The position numbers were made by a program, and so were the translations under genes. Positions 1 to 7,592 of a stretch of DNA of 12,750 nt are shown here, piece after piece. Under the pieces are notes generated by a model, which had not been told where the DNA came from, did not search any database, and was given only the letters and a program-made list of their open reading frames with translations. Positions within the stretch are counted from its first letter, which is position 1; each line of letters begins with the position of its first letter. The DNA is from Candidatus Zhuqueibacterota bacterium 4484_219 (GTDB taxonomy: Bacteria > Zhuqueibacterota > JdFR-76 > 4484-219). The stretch is from positions 1 through 12,750 of the forward strand of contig MZGM01000043.1 in NCBI GenBank assembly GCA_002085035.1, in the 5' to 3' direction.

Positions 1-2
1 GA

Positions 3-118
3 TAGCCCCCGGATTGAATCCGGTGGCTACCTTTAATCAAAAACCTGCTTTAGCAGGTTTCGAATTACCCGGTAGCGCTGTATTGTTAATGCGGCGCTAC
101 CACCCCAAAAGGGTAATT
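3..118. repeat. Compound palindromic element, three consecutive hairpins
   Basis: Three inverted repeats lie back to back. Hairpin 1 (3-29) pairs TAGCC with GGCTA and CCGGATT with AATCCGG around a one-base loop. Hairpin 2 (41-60) is a perfect 9-bp stem, AAACCTGCT with AGCAGGTTT, and a TT loop. Hairpin 3 (71-101) has two 14-base arms, GGTAGCGC... and ...GCGCTACC, closed around GTT with two G-T wobbles. It is enclosed by a further outer stem, AATTACCC (63-70) with GGGTAATT (111-118). Hairpins 1 and 3 share a GTAGC/GCTAC theme at their outer ends. No reading frame explains this. Such an array looks like a dispersed intergenic repeat (REP-like or MITE-like), or it may end the transcript of a gene left of the window. 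Whether it is repeated elsewhere in the genome cannot be seen here. Confidence 0.7.
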
Positions 119-129
119 GGAAAAACCTC

Positions 130-158
130 TTGCATTTAGGTAAAGGATGTGTTAAATT
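130..158 (+). promoter_or_regulatory. Candidate sigma70-type promoter for the ppiD-like gene
   Basis: TTGCAT (130-135) and TAAATT (153-158) are separated by 17 bases, the preferred spacing for -35 and -10 boxes. They lie between the palindromic element and the coding start, leaving a leader of roughly 55 bases. The -10 box is only a moderate match, and in an AT-rich stretch such a match can arise by chance. If the organism uses Bacteroidota-type promoters, these boxes would not apply. Confidence 0.3.
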
Positions 159-221
159 TTATTGCAATTGGGAAATTTACATTCGTTAGGTGGTGAGAAT
201 TAGCAAAGGGAGAAGCAAACT

Positions 222-2012
222 ATGGTAATGAAAAAAATGCGAGAGTACACTAAAGAGTTCCTTATTATTCTGGTCCTAGCATTTGTAGGAACAATTATTT
301 TCAACTGGGGGATGAATATTACTGGTATTCGCCATCGAAAAGGAATTATTGGGGAGATTAATGGTGAGAAAATTCGTATTGAAAAATATTATCAAGCATT
401 GCAGCGACAAATGGAGGCTTACCGCCAAAAGACTGGCCAGGAAATCGGTGAGAGGGAATGGAGTTTTCTCGAGCAACAAGTATGGGAGAACCTAATCCAG
501 GAAATCCTATTGCAACAGCAAATTAGAAAATATCATATTACAGTTACTGACAAAGAAGTAGTATTTCAATTAAAAAATAATCCTCCTGAAATTTTACGTA
601 CTAATGAGAGTTTCCTTACCAATGGGAAATTCGATTTTCGCAAATATCATGATGCGCTTCGTAATCCGCAAAATGACTGGCGCCCGGTAGAAGCATACTT
701 GCGAACTATGTTGCCCTATGAAAAACTTCAACAGGTAGTGACAGCTTCTGTGCGAGTTACACCGAATGAAGTGAAGTGGGAATTCATGAAGCGAAATTTG
801 AAAGCGAAAGTAAAGTATGTTTTTTTTGATCCGCGACATTTTCAAGATAAAAAGATCGAAATAAGCGATGCAGAAATCAGAAAATACTACCAGGCCAATA
901 AGGAAAAATATTATGAAGTTGAAAAACGGAGGATTGAATATGTAGTATTTCCCATTGTTCCTACCTCTAGTGATTCTTTGAGTGTGTGGGCTTCTGCGCG
1001 GGATTTAATTAAACGCATCAAAGACGGTGAAGACTTTGCTGAACTGGCTCAGGTTTATTCAGAGGATCCTGCATCGGCAGCCAAAGGCGGTGATTTGGGA
1101 TATTTTGGTCGAGGCTCCATGGTCAAGCCGTTTGAAGATGCTGCATTTGCAGCTCGTCCAGGCGAGGTTGTTGGTCCAATTCAGACTCAGTTTGGTCTCC
1201 ACATTATCAAAGTTGAGGATAGAAAAAGGGAAAATAACAAAGAGCAAATCAAAGCACGGCATATTTTGCTCAAATTTAAGCCCAGCAATGACACCATTGA
1301 AAACATTAAAGCAAAAGCTATCTATTTTGCTGATATGGCTAAGAGAATTGGGTTTGATGAAGCCGTAAACCACGATTCTTTACAAGTGCAGACTACTCCT
1401 TTATTTCCGCATAAAGACTTAATACCTGGCATTGGATTTCAGAGAGACATAGTAAAATTTGTGTTTAAAGGTAGGCTGAATGAAAGTAATGAAGAGCCAT
1501 TTCAAACCGATCAGGGGTTCATTGTGCTAAAGATTGCCGAGATTCAGAAAGCTCGAACTAAACCTTTAAAGGAAGTAAAGACCGATATTGAGAATTTGCT
1601 GCGTTCAGAGAGACGTAAGGAATTAGCCAGACAGTGGTGTGCGCAAGAGCGGCAGAAAATGCACAACAGCGAGGATTTTGAGGTGGTAGCAGCAGCGGAT
1701 TCTTTGCCTGTCAAGGAGGTTGGGCCATTTTCGATGATCGATTACGTTCCCGGTGTAGGACGCGAGTCCCAATTTAACGGTACAGCTATGAAACTTGACA
1801 TTGGTGAAATATCTTTGCCTGTTGAAACTATGAAAGGATATTACCTGATTAAGGTTGTGGAAAAAACTCCCTTTGATGAGGAAACTTTCGAGCAGCAGAA
1901 GAATCAATTGTATGCTCGCTTGTTGCAAGCTAAACGTCAGCAGGCTTTTAAAAATTGGTACGACACTCTGAAAAAGAACGCTAAAATTAAAGACTTTAGA
2001 CAAAACATTTAA
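222..2012 (+). CDS. PpiD/SurA-type membrane-anchored peptidyl-prolyl isomerase
   Basis: A periplasmic folding factor of the parvulin family, expected to help newly exported envelope proteins fold. Residues 12-34 form one hydrophobic segment (uncleaved N-terminal anchor) after a basic start, as in PpiD. A SurA/PpiD-like chaperone region follows (about 40-200). The first parvulin domain (about 236-333) has the GGDLGYFGRGSM signature at 289-300 and GLHIIKVED near 325-333. A second, divergent domain starts with RHILL (346-350) and runs to about 443. A third remnant lies near 500-548. Domain 1 has Glu239 where the first family histidine (xRHIL) would be; domain 2 keeps that His (347) but lacks the GGDLG loop, so isomerase activity is uncertain. 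Length 596 aa is near that of PpiD (about 620). The start at 222 has GGGAGA at 208-213; the ATG at 228 is an alternative. The gene converges with the kinase gene, 7 bases between stops. Confidence 0.85.
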   Translation: MVMKKMREYTKEFLIILVLAFVGTIIFNWGMNITGIRHRKGIIGEINGEKIRIEKYYQALQRQMEAYRQKTGQEIGEREWSFLEQQVWENLIQEILLQQQIRKYHITVTDKEVVFQLKNNPPEILRTNESFLTNGKFDFRKYHDALRNPQNDWRPVEAYLRTMLPYEKLQQVVTASVRVTPNEVKWEFMKRNLKAKVKYVFFDPRHFQDKKIEISDAEIRKYYQANKEKYYEVEKRRIEYVVFPIVPTSSDSLSVWASARDLIKRIKDGEDFAELAQVYSEDPASAAKGGDLGYFGRGSMVKPFEDAAFAARPGEVVGPIQTQFGLHIIKVEDRKRENNKEQIKARHILLKFKPSNDTIENIKAKAIYFADMAKRIGFDEAVNHDSLQVQTTPLFPHKDLIPGIGFQRDIVKFVFKGRLNESNEEPFQTDQGFIVLKIAEIQKARTKPLKEVKTDIENLLRSERRKELARQWCAQERQKMHNSEDFEVVAAADSLPVKEVGPFSMIDYVPGVGRESQFNGTAMKLDIGEISLPVETMKGYYLIKVVEKTPFDEETFEQQKNQLYARLLQAKRQQAFKNWYDTLKKNAKIKDFRQNI

Positions 2013-2019
2013 TACCCAT

Positions 2020-3165
2020 CTATTCAGGACCTTTTAAGGGCAAAAATATGGAGACCTTGGTCCCTTTTCCTTCTTTACTTTCAATTTTCAAACGACCTTG
2101 ATGGGTTTCTATAATGCCCTTGGCTAACCATAGGCCTAATCCGATACCCCCACCAAGAAAATTGATTCGAGAAGAGGTGTGGTGATCTGAATCTTGTACT
2201 TCATAGAACTTTTCGAAAATTCGTCCTAGTTCTTTTTCGGGGATTCCAATACCTGTGTCAGTTACTGTTACCACAGCAAATTGTTCCTTCAGAAAGCTGC
2301 TTACTATAATCTTGCCTCCATCAGGAGTAAAACGAATAGCGTTAGTTATTAGTTCTATTAGTATGCGTCGAATTTGTTGGCGGTCGGCGATGAGTTGAGG
2401 AAGAGTTGCAGCTAAATCGGTAGTTAATGTTAAATCGCGCTCTCTAATTTCAATTTGCATTTGCTTGACCACTTGTTCAATCAAAGTATTCAGGTCGAAA
2501 GATTCCAACACCAGAGGCAATGATTTTTGATCAATTTGTATTATCTGGTGCATGTCGGTGACAATGCGTTCAAGGTCTTCGATGCTGGCATTAATAATTT
2601 CTATAAACATCTTACGGTCTTCTTCACTAAATCCCTCTTCAGTGAGAAAACCCATGTAGCTTTTTAGATGAGTTACTGGTGTACGCAATTCATGGCTGGT
2701 GATAGCAATGAAGCGGTCTTTCATTATTTGAAGTTCGCGCAATCGTTCGTTGATCTCGCGAAGCCGTTGTACCTCCTCACTCATTTGGATTTTGTCCACG
2801 CACTTCTTGACTACCAGACGAATCTGGTCGAGCTTGATTGGTTTAAGCAGAAAGTCGTAAGCGCCTATTTTTAGAGCTTCAATAGCATTTTCTACGGTGG
2901 CAAAGCCAGTCATCATGATTACTTCTAGATGAGGGAAATCTCGTTTGATTGTTTCCAGAAGCTCCATACCATCCATTAATTCCATCTTTAAATCAGAAAG
3001 CACAATATCGTAGTTATCAAGACGGATTTTTTCTAAAGCCTCCACGCCATTTTCAGCTCCATCGACCTCATACCCTTCACGAGTCAGCCCACGGTAGCAA
3101 ATATCACGGATGATTTTTTCATCATCCACTACTAAAATCCTAATTGGTGTTTTCTTATCACTCAT
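2020..3165 (-). CDS. Hybrid response regulator/histidine kinase (receiver-HisKA-HATPase)
   Basis: A cytosolic signalling protein with no membrane segment. Numbered from an upstream TTG at 3198, the receiver domain (about 19-135) has the acidic pair Asp25/Asp26, phospho-acceptor Asp69, Thr97 and Lys119. A coiled linker (about 137-160) leads to HisKA with the H-box SHELRTP (His169). The HATPase domain (about 230-388) has the N-box Asn286, the G1 box DTGIGIP (314-320), Phe328 and the glycine-rich GGGIGLGL (349-356), so it looks catalytically complete. I place the start at the ATG at 3165, because AAGGGAAG lies at 3170-3177 just upstream, whereas the TTG at 3198 lies inside the preceding gene. 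The protein is then 381 aa. It follows the GAF sensor gene by 11 bases. A likely role is to receive phosphate on Asp69 and tune its own kinase module, with the neighbouring sensor as partner. The output target is not in the window. Confidence 0.9.
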   Translation of the reverse strand: MSDKKTPIRILVVDDEKIIRDICYRGLTREGYEVDGAENGVEALEKIRLDNYDIVLSDLKMELMDGMELLETIKRDFPHLEVIMMTGFATVENAIEALKIGAYDFLLKPIKLDQIRLVVKKCVDKIQMSEEVQRLREINERLRELQIMKDRFIAITSHELRTPVTHLKSYMGFLTEEGFSEEDRKMFIEIINASIEDLERIVTDMHQIIQIDQKSLPLVLESFDLNTLIEQVVKQMQIEIRERDLTLTTDLAATLPQLIADRQQIRRILIELITNAIRFTPDGGKIIVSSFLKEQFAVVTVTDTGIGIPEKELGRIFEKFYEVQDSDHHTSSRINFLGGGIGLGLWLAKGIIETHQGRLKIESKEGKGTKVSIFLPLKGPE

Positions 3166-3169
3166 CTTA

Positions 3170-3177
3170 CTTCCCTT
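3170..3177 (-). promoter_or_regulatory. Ribosome binding site deciding the hybrid kinase start
   Basis: On the minus strand this reads AAGGGAAG, four bases before the ATG at 3165. It overlaps the stop codon of the upstream sensor gene, which fits coupled translation of the two signalling genes. It is the reason for preferring 3165 over the TTG at 3198. Confidence 0.55.
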
Positions 3178-5510
3178 TAAGATGTGCTTTTCCCCCAATC
3201 AACAATTTTTTTATCTCTTAAATATGACTTAGTGTGTAACTTGATTATGTTTTGAAATTTCTTCACTAATGTTTCAATACGGTTGGCCTGTTGCCGAATC
3301 ATAAGCAAGTCTTCGTAAAGGGAAGAATCTTTGGGTACTTCTTCCAGTAGGAAAGTACAGTAGCCGAGGATCCCGGTCAGGGGTTGATTAAGTTCGTGAG
3401 CAATAGATCCGGCCAGTTCGATTGCTACTTTGGTACGTTCAGCGTTAAGTCCTTCCTCCTGCAGATGTTTTTGATCCGTAATATCATGGGCTAATACCAA
3501 AAGATGCTGTTTTTTGTGGGAATCATAAAATCGCGAATTGGTTATAAGATATTTTTTATGTTCATCGGCACGAAATTCCAAAGTTACTGAGGGGGATTTT
3601 TTGCTATCGGTATCACCTTCTGCATTCAATTGCTCAAAAAGTTGAGGTAAAAAGGAGAATTGTTCTAAACATTTTTTCCCTACCGCCAATTGTGGGAACA
3701 TTTGTAGCATTTTCTGATTGGCGTACTGAAGTTGATAGTCTGGCGAAACCAGGGCTACACCTTCCACTATGTCGGTAAGAATCAGATTGAGCTTTTCTTT
3801 TTCATCTTTAATTTGATTGTAAAGATGAGTATTGTTAAGTGCCTGGGCCAATTGCTCGGAAATAATATTAATGGCCATCAAGTCGAAGTCATCAAATGCG
3901 TTAGTACAGGAGGCTTCAATATTAATCACACCTAGCAGGTTACCTCGCAAAAGAATTGGCACACAAAGCTCAGCTCTCGTTTCAGGGTTATCTACGGGTA
4001 CAAAATGGGGTTCTTTAGAGACGTCGTTAGTACAAATGCTACGTTTTTGTACCGCAGCCAGACCCAATAATCCTTGTCCTAACGACCAAGAAGTACCAAG
4101 CGGAGAATTCGATTCCTTGTCTCCACTTTCAGCAGATTTAATTAAAATATTTTTGGTAGAATCGTACAAATAAATAGAGACAAAATGGTCGCCAAAATTT
4201 GTTCGGATGACTTGGCTAATTTCGGTAAGCAGAGTTTTGGTGTCCAATGTTGAGGAGATCGACAACGCAATTCGGTTGACCATTTCGAGCTGATGAGTTC
4301 GTTTTTTTTCTTGCTCCAGTCGATGAGAGTTTTCAAGATAAATTGAAAGTTGATCCGCTAAAATTTGTATTGTTTTAATATCCACATCGTCGAAGGCGTC
4401 AAGTTCAGTACTTTCCATATTGATTACACCAATGATTTTGTTGTTACACCGTAAGGGGACACAAAGTTCTGATTGAGCAGATAAACCTTCGTAAGCTTTG
4501 TATCGTGGCTCCTGACTGACATCTCTAACGTAACACATCTGACCATTTCGGACTACCCAGCCAATTATTCCCTCCTCAATGCTTTGCCTATGACCAATGG
4601 GGAGAATTCCTTTCGTGCCGCCAGCCACGCCTCGTAATACTACCTCTTTGCCATTTTCATCAAGTATGAAAATGCCTATTTCCCAATATCCCAGTTTTTC
4701 AATGATTAATTCTAAGGTTCGTTGAATCAATTCGTCGAACTCAGAAACAGTACTCCATGATTTGCTTACCTCGTTAATTAATTCCAGTTGTCTGCGACGT
4801 TTGCGCTCCCGTTCCAAAATTTGCGCTCGGTGGATTGCCAGTCCAATTTGATGACCTACTGATTTCAAAAGAGTTTTTTCCGATTCTGAAATTTTTCGTT
4901 GCTCACAGAAAGCCAAACTCATTACTCCCACAACTTGATCCTTTCCAAATAGAGGAATCCCTACAAACATTTGGAGTTTTAACTCCCGTAGAACATCGTG
5001 GGAAATAGCGGGGTGTAAATGCTTATCAGCATATACATCTGGAATAATTACAATGTCTTCTCTTTGGGTTGTCAGACCATTAAATCCCTGTTCTAATTTT
5101 ATGGTCCGAATAGGATTGCAGAAGTGTTCAGGGTACCCTTTGCAATACGCCAACTCCAGTAGGTTTTTTCGCTGGTTCACTAGATACAACAAGCTGTAAG
5201 GTGCGTCATCAAATGCTGCTGTAGTAGTTTCTACTGCTGCTTTGATTACATCCTGCATTTCAATCTTGGTACTTATTGCCTGATAAATATGATTGATTAG
5301 TTGTAGTTCAGATAACGATAACATAGATTTTTCCGGAAGTTTATTGCTGAGTTCCATTATCTGCTTCTCTGTAGGTTTTATTATTCCATTACTACAACTA
5401 AGCTGAGACACACCACTTTTGTCATCCCGGTTGTCTAAATTATCGGTAAAATTTATTGTTTTCTTTAAGCTTAATTTTTCAATATCATGCGGCACAAAGT
5501 GTAAGGTCAA
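3177..5510 (-). CDS. Multi-sensor protein GAF-GAF-GAF-PAS-HisKA without ATPase domain
   Basis: A large soluble sensor of up to 777 aa. Three GAF domains follow one another (about 83-230, 258-393, 423-560). The last two are close relatives: both have ELCVP (349-353, 514-518) and AFDD (372-375, 538-541). Then come a PAS domain (about 570-680, ending in a typical AHDITDQKH) and a HisKA dimerisation domain with an intact H-box, AHELNQPLTGILGY (His705). The protein ends about 20 residues after HisKA; no N, G1, F or G2 box of an ATPase domain is present, so it cannot phosphorylate itself by the usual route. The next gene carries a complete kinase and may act on it. The start is uncertain: the TTG at 5510 overlaps the rnfA TGA (TTGA), suggesting coupling to the Rnf genes, while ATG at 5357 (residue 52) would drop only a low-complexity N-terminus. 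The ligands are not predictable. Confidence 0.85.
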   Translation of the reverse strand: MTLHFVPHDIEKLSLKKTINFTDNLDNRDDKSGVSQLSCSNGIIKPTEKQIMELSNKLPEKSMLSLSELQLINHIYQAISTKIEMQDVIKAAVETTTAAFDDAPYSLLYLVNQRKNLLELAYCKGYPEHFCNPIRTIKLEQGFNGLTTQREDIVIIPDVYADKHLHPAISHDVLRELKLQMFVGIPLFGKDQVVGVMSLAFCEQRKISESEKTLLKSVGHQIGLAIHRAQILERERKRRRQLELINEVSKSWSTVSEFDELIQRTLELIIEKLGYWEIGIFILDENGKEVVLRGVAGGTKGILPIGHRQSIEEGIIGWVVRNGQMCYVRDVSQEPRYKAYEGLSAQSELCVPLRCNNKIIGVINMESTELDAFDDVDIKTIQILADQLSIYLENSHRLEQEKKRTHQLEMVNRIALSISSTLDTKTLLTEISQVIRTNFGDHFVSIYLYDSTKNILIKSAESGDKESNSPLGTSWSLGQGLLGLAAVQKRSICTNDVSKEPHFVPVDNPETRAELCVPILLRGNLLGVINIEASCTNAFDDFDLMAINIISEQLAQALNNTHLYNQIKDEKEKLNLILTDIVEGVALVSPDYQLQYANQKMLQMFPQLAVGKKCLEQFSFLPQLFEQLNAEGDTDSKKSPSVTLEFRADEHKKYLITNSRFYDSHKKQHLLVLAHDITDQKHLQEEGLNAERTKVAIELAGSIAHELNQPLTGILGYCTFLLEEVPKDSSLYEDLLMIRQQANRIETLVKKFQNIIKLHTKSYLRDKKIVDWGKSTS

Positions 5511-6136
5511 ATGGATAATCCTGCAAATCCGAGGAAGGCAATAGACATCAAAGCAGCCATGATGAAAGCAATTGGTGTACCCTTCAGAGCTTCGGGGATA
5601 TCGGCCGTTTCCAATTTTTCTCGAAGGCCGGCCATGAGAACCAAAGCCAAAGTAAAGCCCACACCAGCAGCAGCACCCTGCACAAGGCTTTCAATCAAGT
5701 TGTATGCTTCATCCACATTCAGCACTGTCACCCCCAAAATAGCACAGTTAGTGGTGATCAGAGGTAAGTAGATACCCAGTGCTCTGTACAAAGCCGGACT
5801 GGTTTTCTGAATCACCATCTCAACAAATTGTACTAATGTGGCTATTACCAGGATGAAGACAATGGTGCGCAGGAAGGTTAAATCGGGGGGACATGAAAGA
5901 CGAAAAATATGGTAGAAGAGGTTATTAGCAGTAGGTGCTAACAGAAAGTAATATGCAAGCCAGGTGGCAAACGAAGCCAAAGTCATAACGAAGATTACCG
6001 CCAATCCCATCCCAATGGCCGAATCCAACTGCTTGGAAACACCCATGTAGGGACAAATACCCAGGAAACGAATTAGCACAAAGTTGTTAATGAAAATTGC
6101 AGCGATAACGATTACAAATAGAGCTCTAAGTTCCAT
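5507..6136 (-). CDS. rnfA: Rnf electron transport complex subunit RnfA
   Basis: An integral membrane subunit of the Rnf complex with about six transmembrane helices. Family hallmarks are NNFVLIRFLGICPYMGVS (residues 17-34) and ALGIYLPLITTNCAILG (119-135). Cys28 and Cys131 are the conserved cysteines that, with the matching pair in RnfE, hold an iron-sulfur cluster inside the membrane in solved Rnf/NQR structures (family knowledge). The protein is 209 aa against the usual 190-195; the extra residues seem to sit between helices 2 and 3 (about 67-88, including Cys82), just before the conserved FLRTIVFILVIA. The start ATG has AGGAGAG upstream. It follows rnfE after 95 bases in which I see no gene or clear terminator. 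Its stop codon overlaps the TTG start proposed for the GAF sensor. Confidence 0.95.
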   Translation of the reverse strand: MELRALFVIVIAAIFINNFVLIRFLGICPYMGVSKQLDSAIGMGLAVIFVMTLASFATWLAYYFLLAPTANNLFYHIFRLSCPPDLTFLRTIVFILVIATLVQFVEMVIQKTSPALYRALGIYLPLITTNCAILGVTVLNVDEAYNLIESLVQGAAAGVGFTLALVLMAGLREKLETADIPEALKGTPIAFIMAALMSIAFLGFAGLSI

Positions 6137-6231
6137 TACAAAACTCTCCTGAACTGATGCATGGTAAAAACTTGCTGACCTTTCTGTTCTGAATCAAAAG
6201 CTGTTCCTCTGATCATTTTCTTGCAAAGTTG

Positions 6232-6831
6232 TTACGAGACCTTGCGCTTGCGATCCAACCAATTAAAGAACCCCAGATACAAACCTAAAATCAGAAATGC
6301 TCCTGGAGGCAGGATCATTATTAACATAGGGTTGTAACCAGAACCCAAAACGGGATATCCGTAAATAGTTCCATTACCTAAGATTTCTCTTACCAGACCA
6401 AGGGCGAGCAATGCGAGGGTAAAACCTATTCCCATACCTAAGCCGTCCAAAATAGAGGGAAGTACTCTATTTTTGCCGGCAAAGGCCTCAGCGCGCCCTA
6501 GAATAATGCAATTAACTACAATTAAAGGTACAAATATGCCTAGAGATTTGTGCAGTGCAGGTTCGTAAGCTGCCATTACCAAATCTGCAATAGTCACAAA
6601 GCTAGCAATTACTACAATGTACATAGGAATACGAATTCTTTTGGGTACTGCGTTTTTGATTATTGAAATCAGGAGATTCGAGGAGAACAATACAAATGTG
6701 GTAGCAATGCCCATTCCGATAGCGTTTTGTACCGAAGTGGTAACCGCCAGGGTCGGACACATGCCCAAGACCAGTCGAAAAATGGGGTTCTCCTTGTAAA
6801 TTCCTTTCGAAAACTCGTACCACAGAGACAT
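6232..6831 (-). CDS. rnfE: Rnf electron transport complex subunit RnfE
   Basis: An integral membrane subunit paralogous to RnfA and inserted in inverted orientation in the complex. The sequence begins with the characteristic NPIFRLVLGMCPTLAVT (15-31) and includes KSLGIFVPLIVVNCIILGRAEAFA (95-118). Cys25 and Cys108 are the equivalents of the RnfA cluster ligands. About six hydrophobic helices are visible and the protein ends in a basic tail (DRKRKVS). The length of 199 aa is normal. A strong ribosome binding site, AGGAGA (6838-6843 on the minus strand), sits 6 bases from the ATG. It follows rnfG after 69 bases without any recognisable gene. Confidence 0.95.
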   Translation of the reverse strand: MSLWYEFSKGIYKENPIFRLVLGMCPTLAVTTSVQNAIGMGIATTFVLFSSNLLISIIKNAVPKRIRIPMYIVVIASFVTIADLVMAAYEPALHKSLGIFVPLIVVNCIILGRAEAFAGKNRVLPSILDGLGMGIGFTLALLALGLVREILGNGTIYGYPVLGSGYNPMLIMILPPGAFLILGLYLGFFNWLDRKRKVS

Positions 6832-6900
6832 CGATAATCTCCTTTTAACTCATAATGTACACATTTGTGGTTTCGGGTCAGAATTTCTAATCAGGGGTTC

Positions 6901-7590
6901 TTACCTGTCGCTACTCGCTTTGCCAGTCGAACGAACTGGGCTCAGCGACGGAACAGTGGCACCAGTAATGCATGGGATACCATTTTTGCCGTCAGGTTTG
7001 ACTCTATTGTCAACTTTGGCAAAACCACCGATTTTTTTTTCTAACTCTTCGATAGCCTGACGGATAGAATTAGTTAGGGCACGAGAGGAAATAGTAGCCC
7101 CGGTGATGCTTTGAATAGTACCACCGTCTTTATCCACAGTCAGGTCATCTTTTCTTTTGCCAATAAATTGGACCTGAAACCAGGGTTTTTGTTCACCATG
7201 GCGGATTTCCACTATTTTGGCGCCCAATCCTGGAGTTTCTAATTGATGAAGTACTTTGATTCCTTCAATAATTCCAGCGGTGTTAATTCCTACTAAAGTT
7301 TCAATAGTACTGGAATAGCCTTTGCCTCTGGCAATAAAAATATAACCTACCTTATTGGTGGTGTCTTTTCTTGCATAGCCGACATAATACTCGAGCTTGC
7401 CGCTTCTTTTTACTGGGACAATTACACCTTCTTTTGCGCGGGGGAGCACTTGAGTAAGTGCCGCTTGCAGCGCAGCTTTTTTTTGTGCATCAATGCGAGG
7501 TTTGGTAAGGTTATTTACTATAGCCAAAGCTCCTGCTGCAATAATAGTGGTTGTACAAAGAATTACAGGAAGTCTGATAATTTTGTTCAT
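6901..7590 (-). CDS. rnfG: Rnf electron transport complex subunit RnfG (covalent FMN protein)
   Basis: A membrane-anchored periplasmic flavoprotein that relays electrons within the Rnf complex. One N-terminal transmembrane segment (about 7-26) is followed by an FMN-binding domain. LETPGLGAKI (117-126) and SITGATISSRAL (161-172) are family hallmarks; Thr166 is the expected residue for FMN attachment by ApbE (established for the family). RnfG normally ends soon after the helix at 170-187. Here about 40 more residues follow, containing a second motif, CITGATVPS (207-215), with Thr212 in the equivalent place. The extension is Pro/Ser/Arg-rich at its end and of unknown role. A run of nine A (minus strand, 7032-7040) lies just before it. 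The ATG follows the rnfD stop by two bases, with GAGAGGAAAT upstream. No apbE is in the window. Confidence 0.93.
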   Translation of the reverse strand: MNKIIRLPVILCTTTIIAAGALAIVNNLTKPRIDAQKKAALQAALTQVLPRAKEGVIVPVKRSGKLEYYVGYARKDTTNKVGYIFIARGKGYSSTIETLVGINTAGIIEGIKVLHQLETPGLGAKIVEIRHGEQKPWFQVQFIGKRKDDLTVDKDGGTIQSITGATISSRALTNSIRQAIEELEKKIGGFAKVDNRVKPDGKNGIPCITGATVPSLSPVRSTGKASSDR

Positions 7591-7592
7591 TT

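Noticed and set aside
1..118. CRISPR array or tRNA at the left edge
   Set aside because: The palindromes differ in sequence and spacing, so there is no repeat-spacer pattern, and no cloverleaf with a TTCGA-type T-loop can be formed.
815..830. T8 run in the ppiD-like gene as a frameshift site
   Set aside because: The frame is continuous on both sides with family-consistent protein; the run simply encodes Val-Phe-Phe and nothing suggests a programmed shift.
1027..1373. Open frames of about 100 codons on both strands inside the ppiD-like gene
   Set aside because: They overlap well-supported parvulin-domain coding, show no family features and have compositions expected of shadow frames.
2013..2060. 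Possible bidirectional terminator between the convergent ppiD-like and hybrid kinase genes
   Set aside because: Only a 4-bp stem (CCTT/AAGG) is visible, and it lies within the kinase coding end; there is no convincing stem plus T-run.
6137..6231. 95-base gap between rnfE and rnfA as a site for a small gene or riboswitch
   Set aside because: No open frame with a start, no strong hairpin and no recognisable RNA motif; only the AGGAGAG of rnfA stands out.
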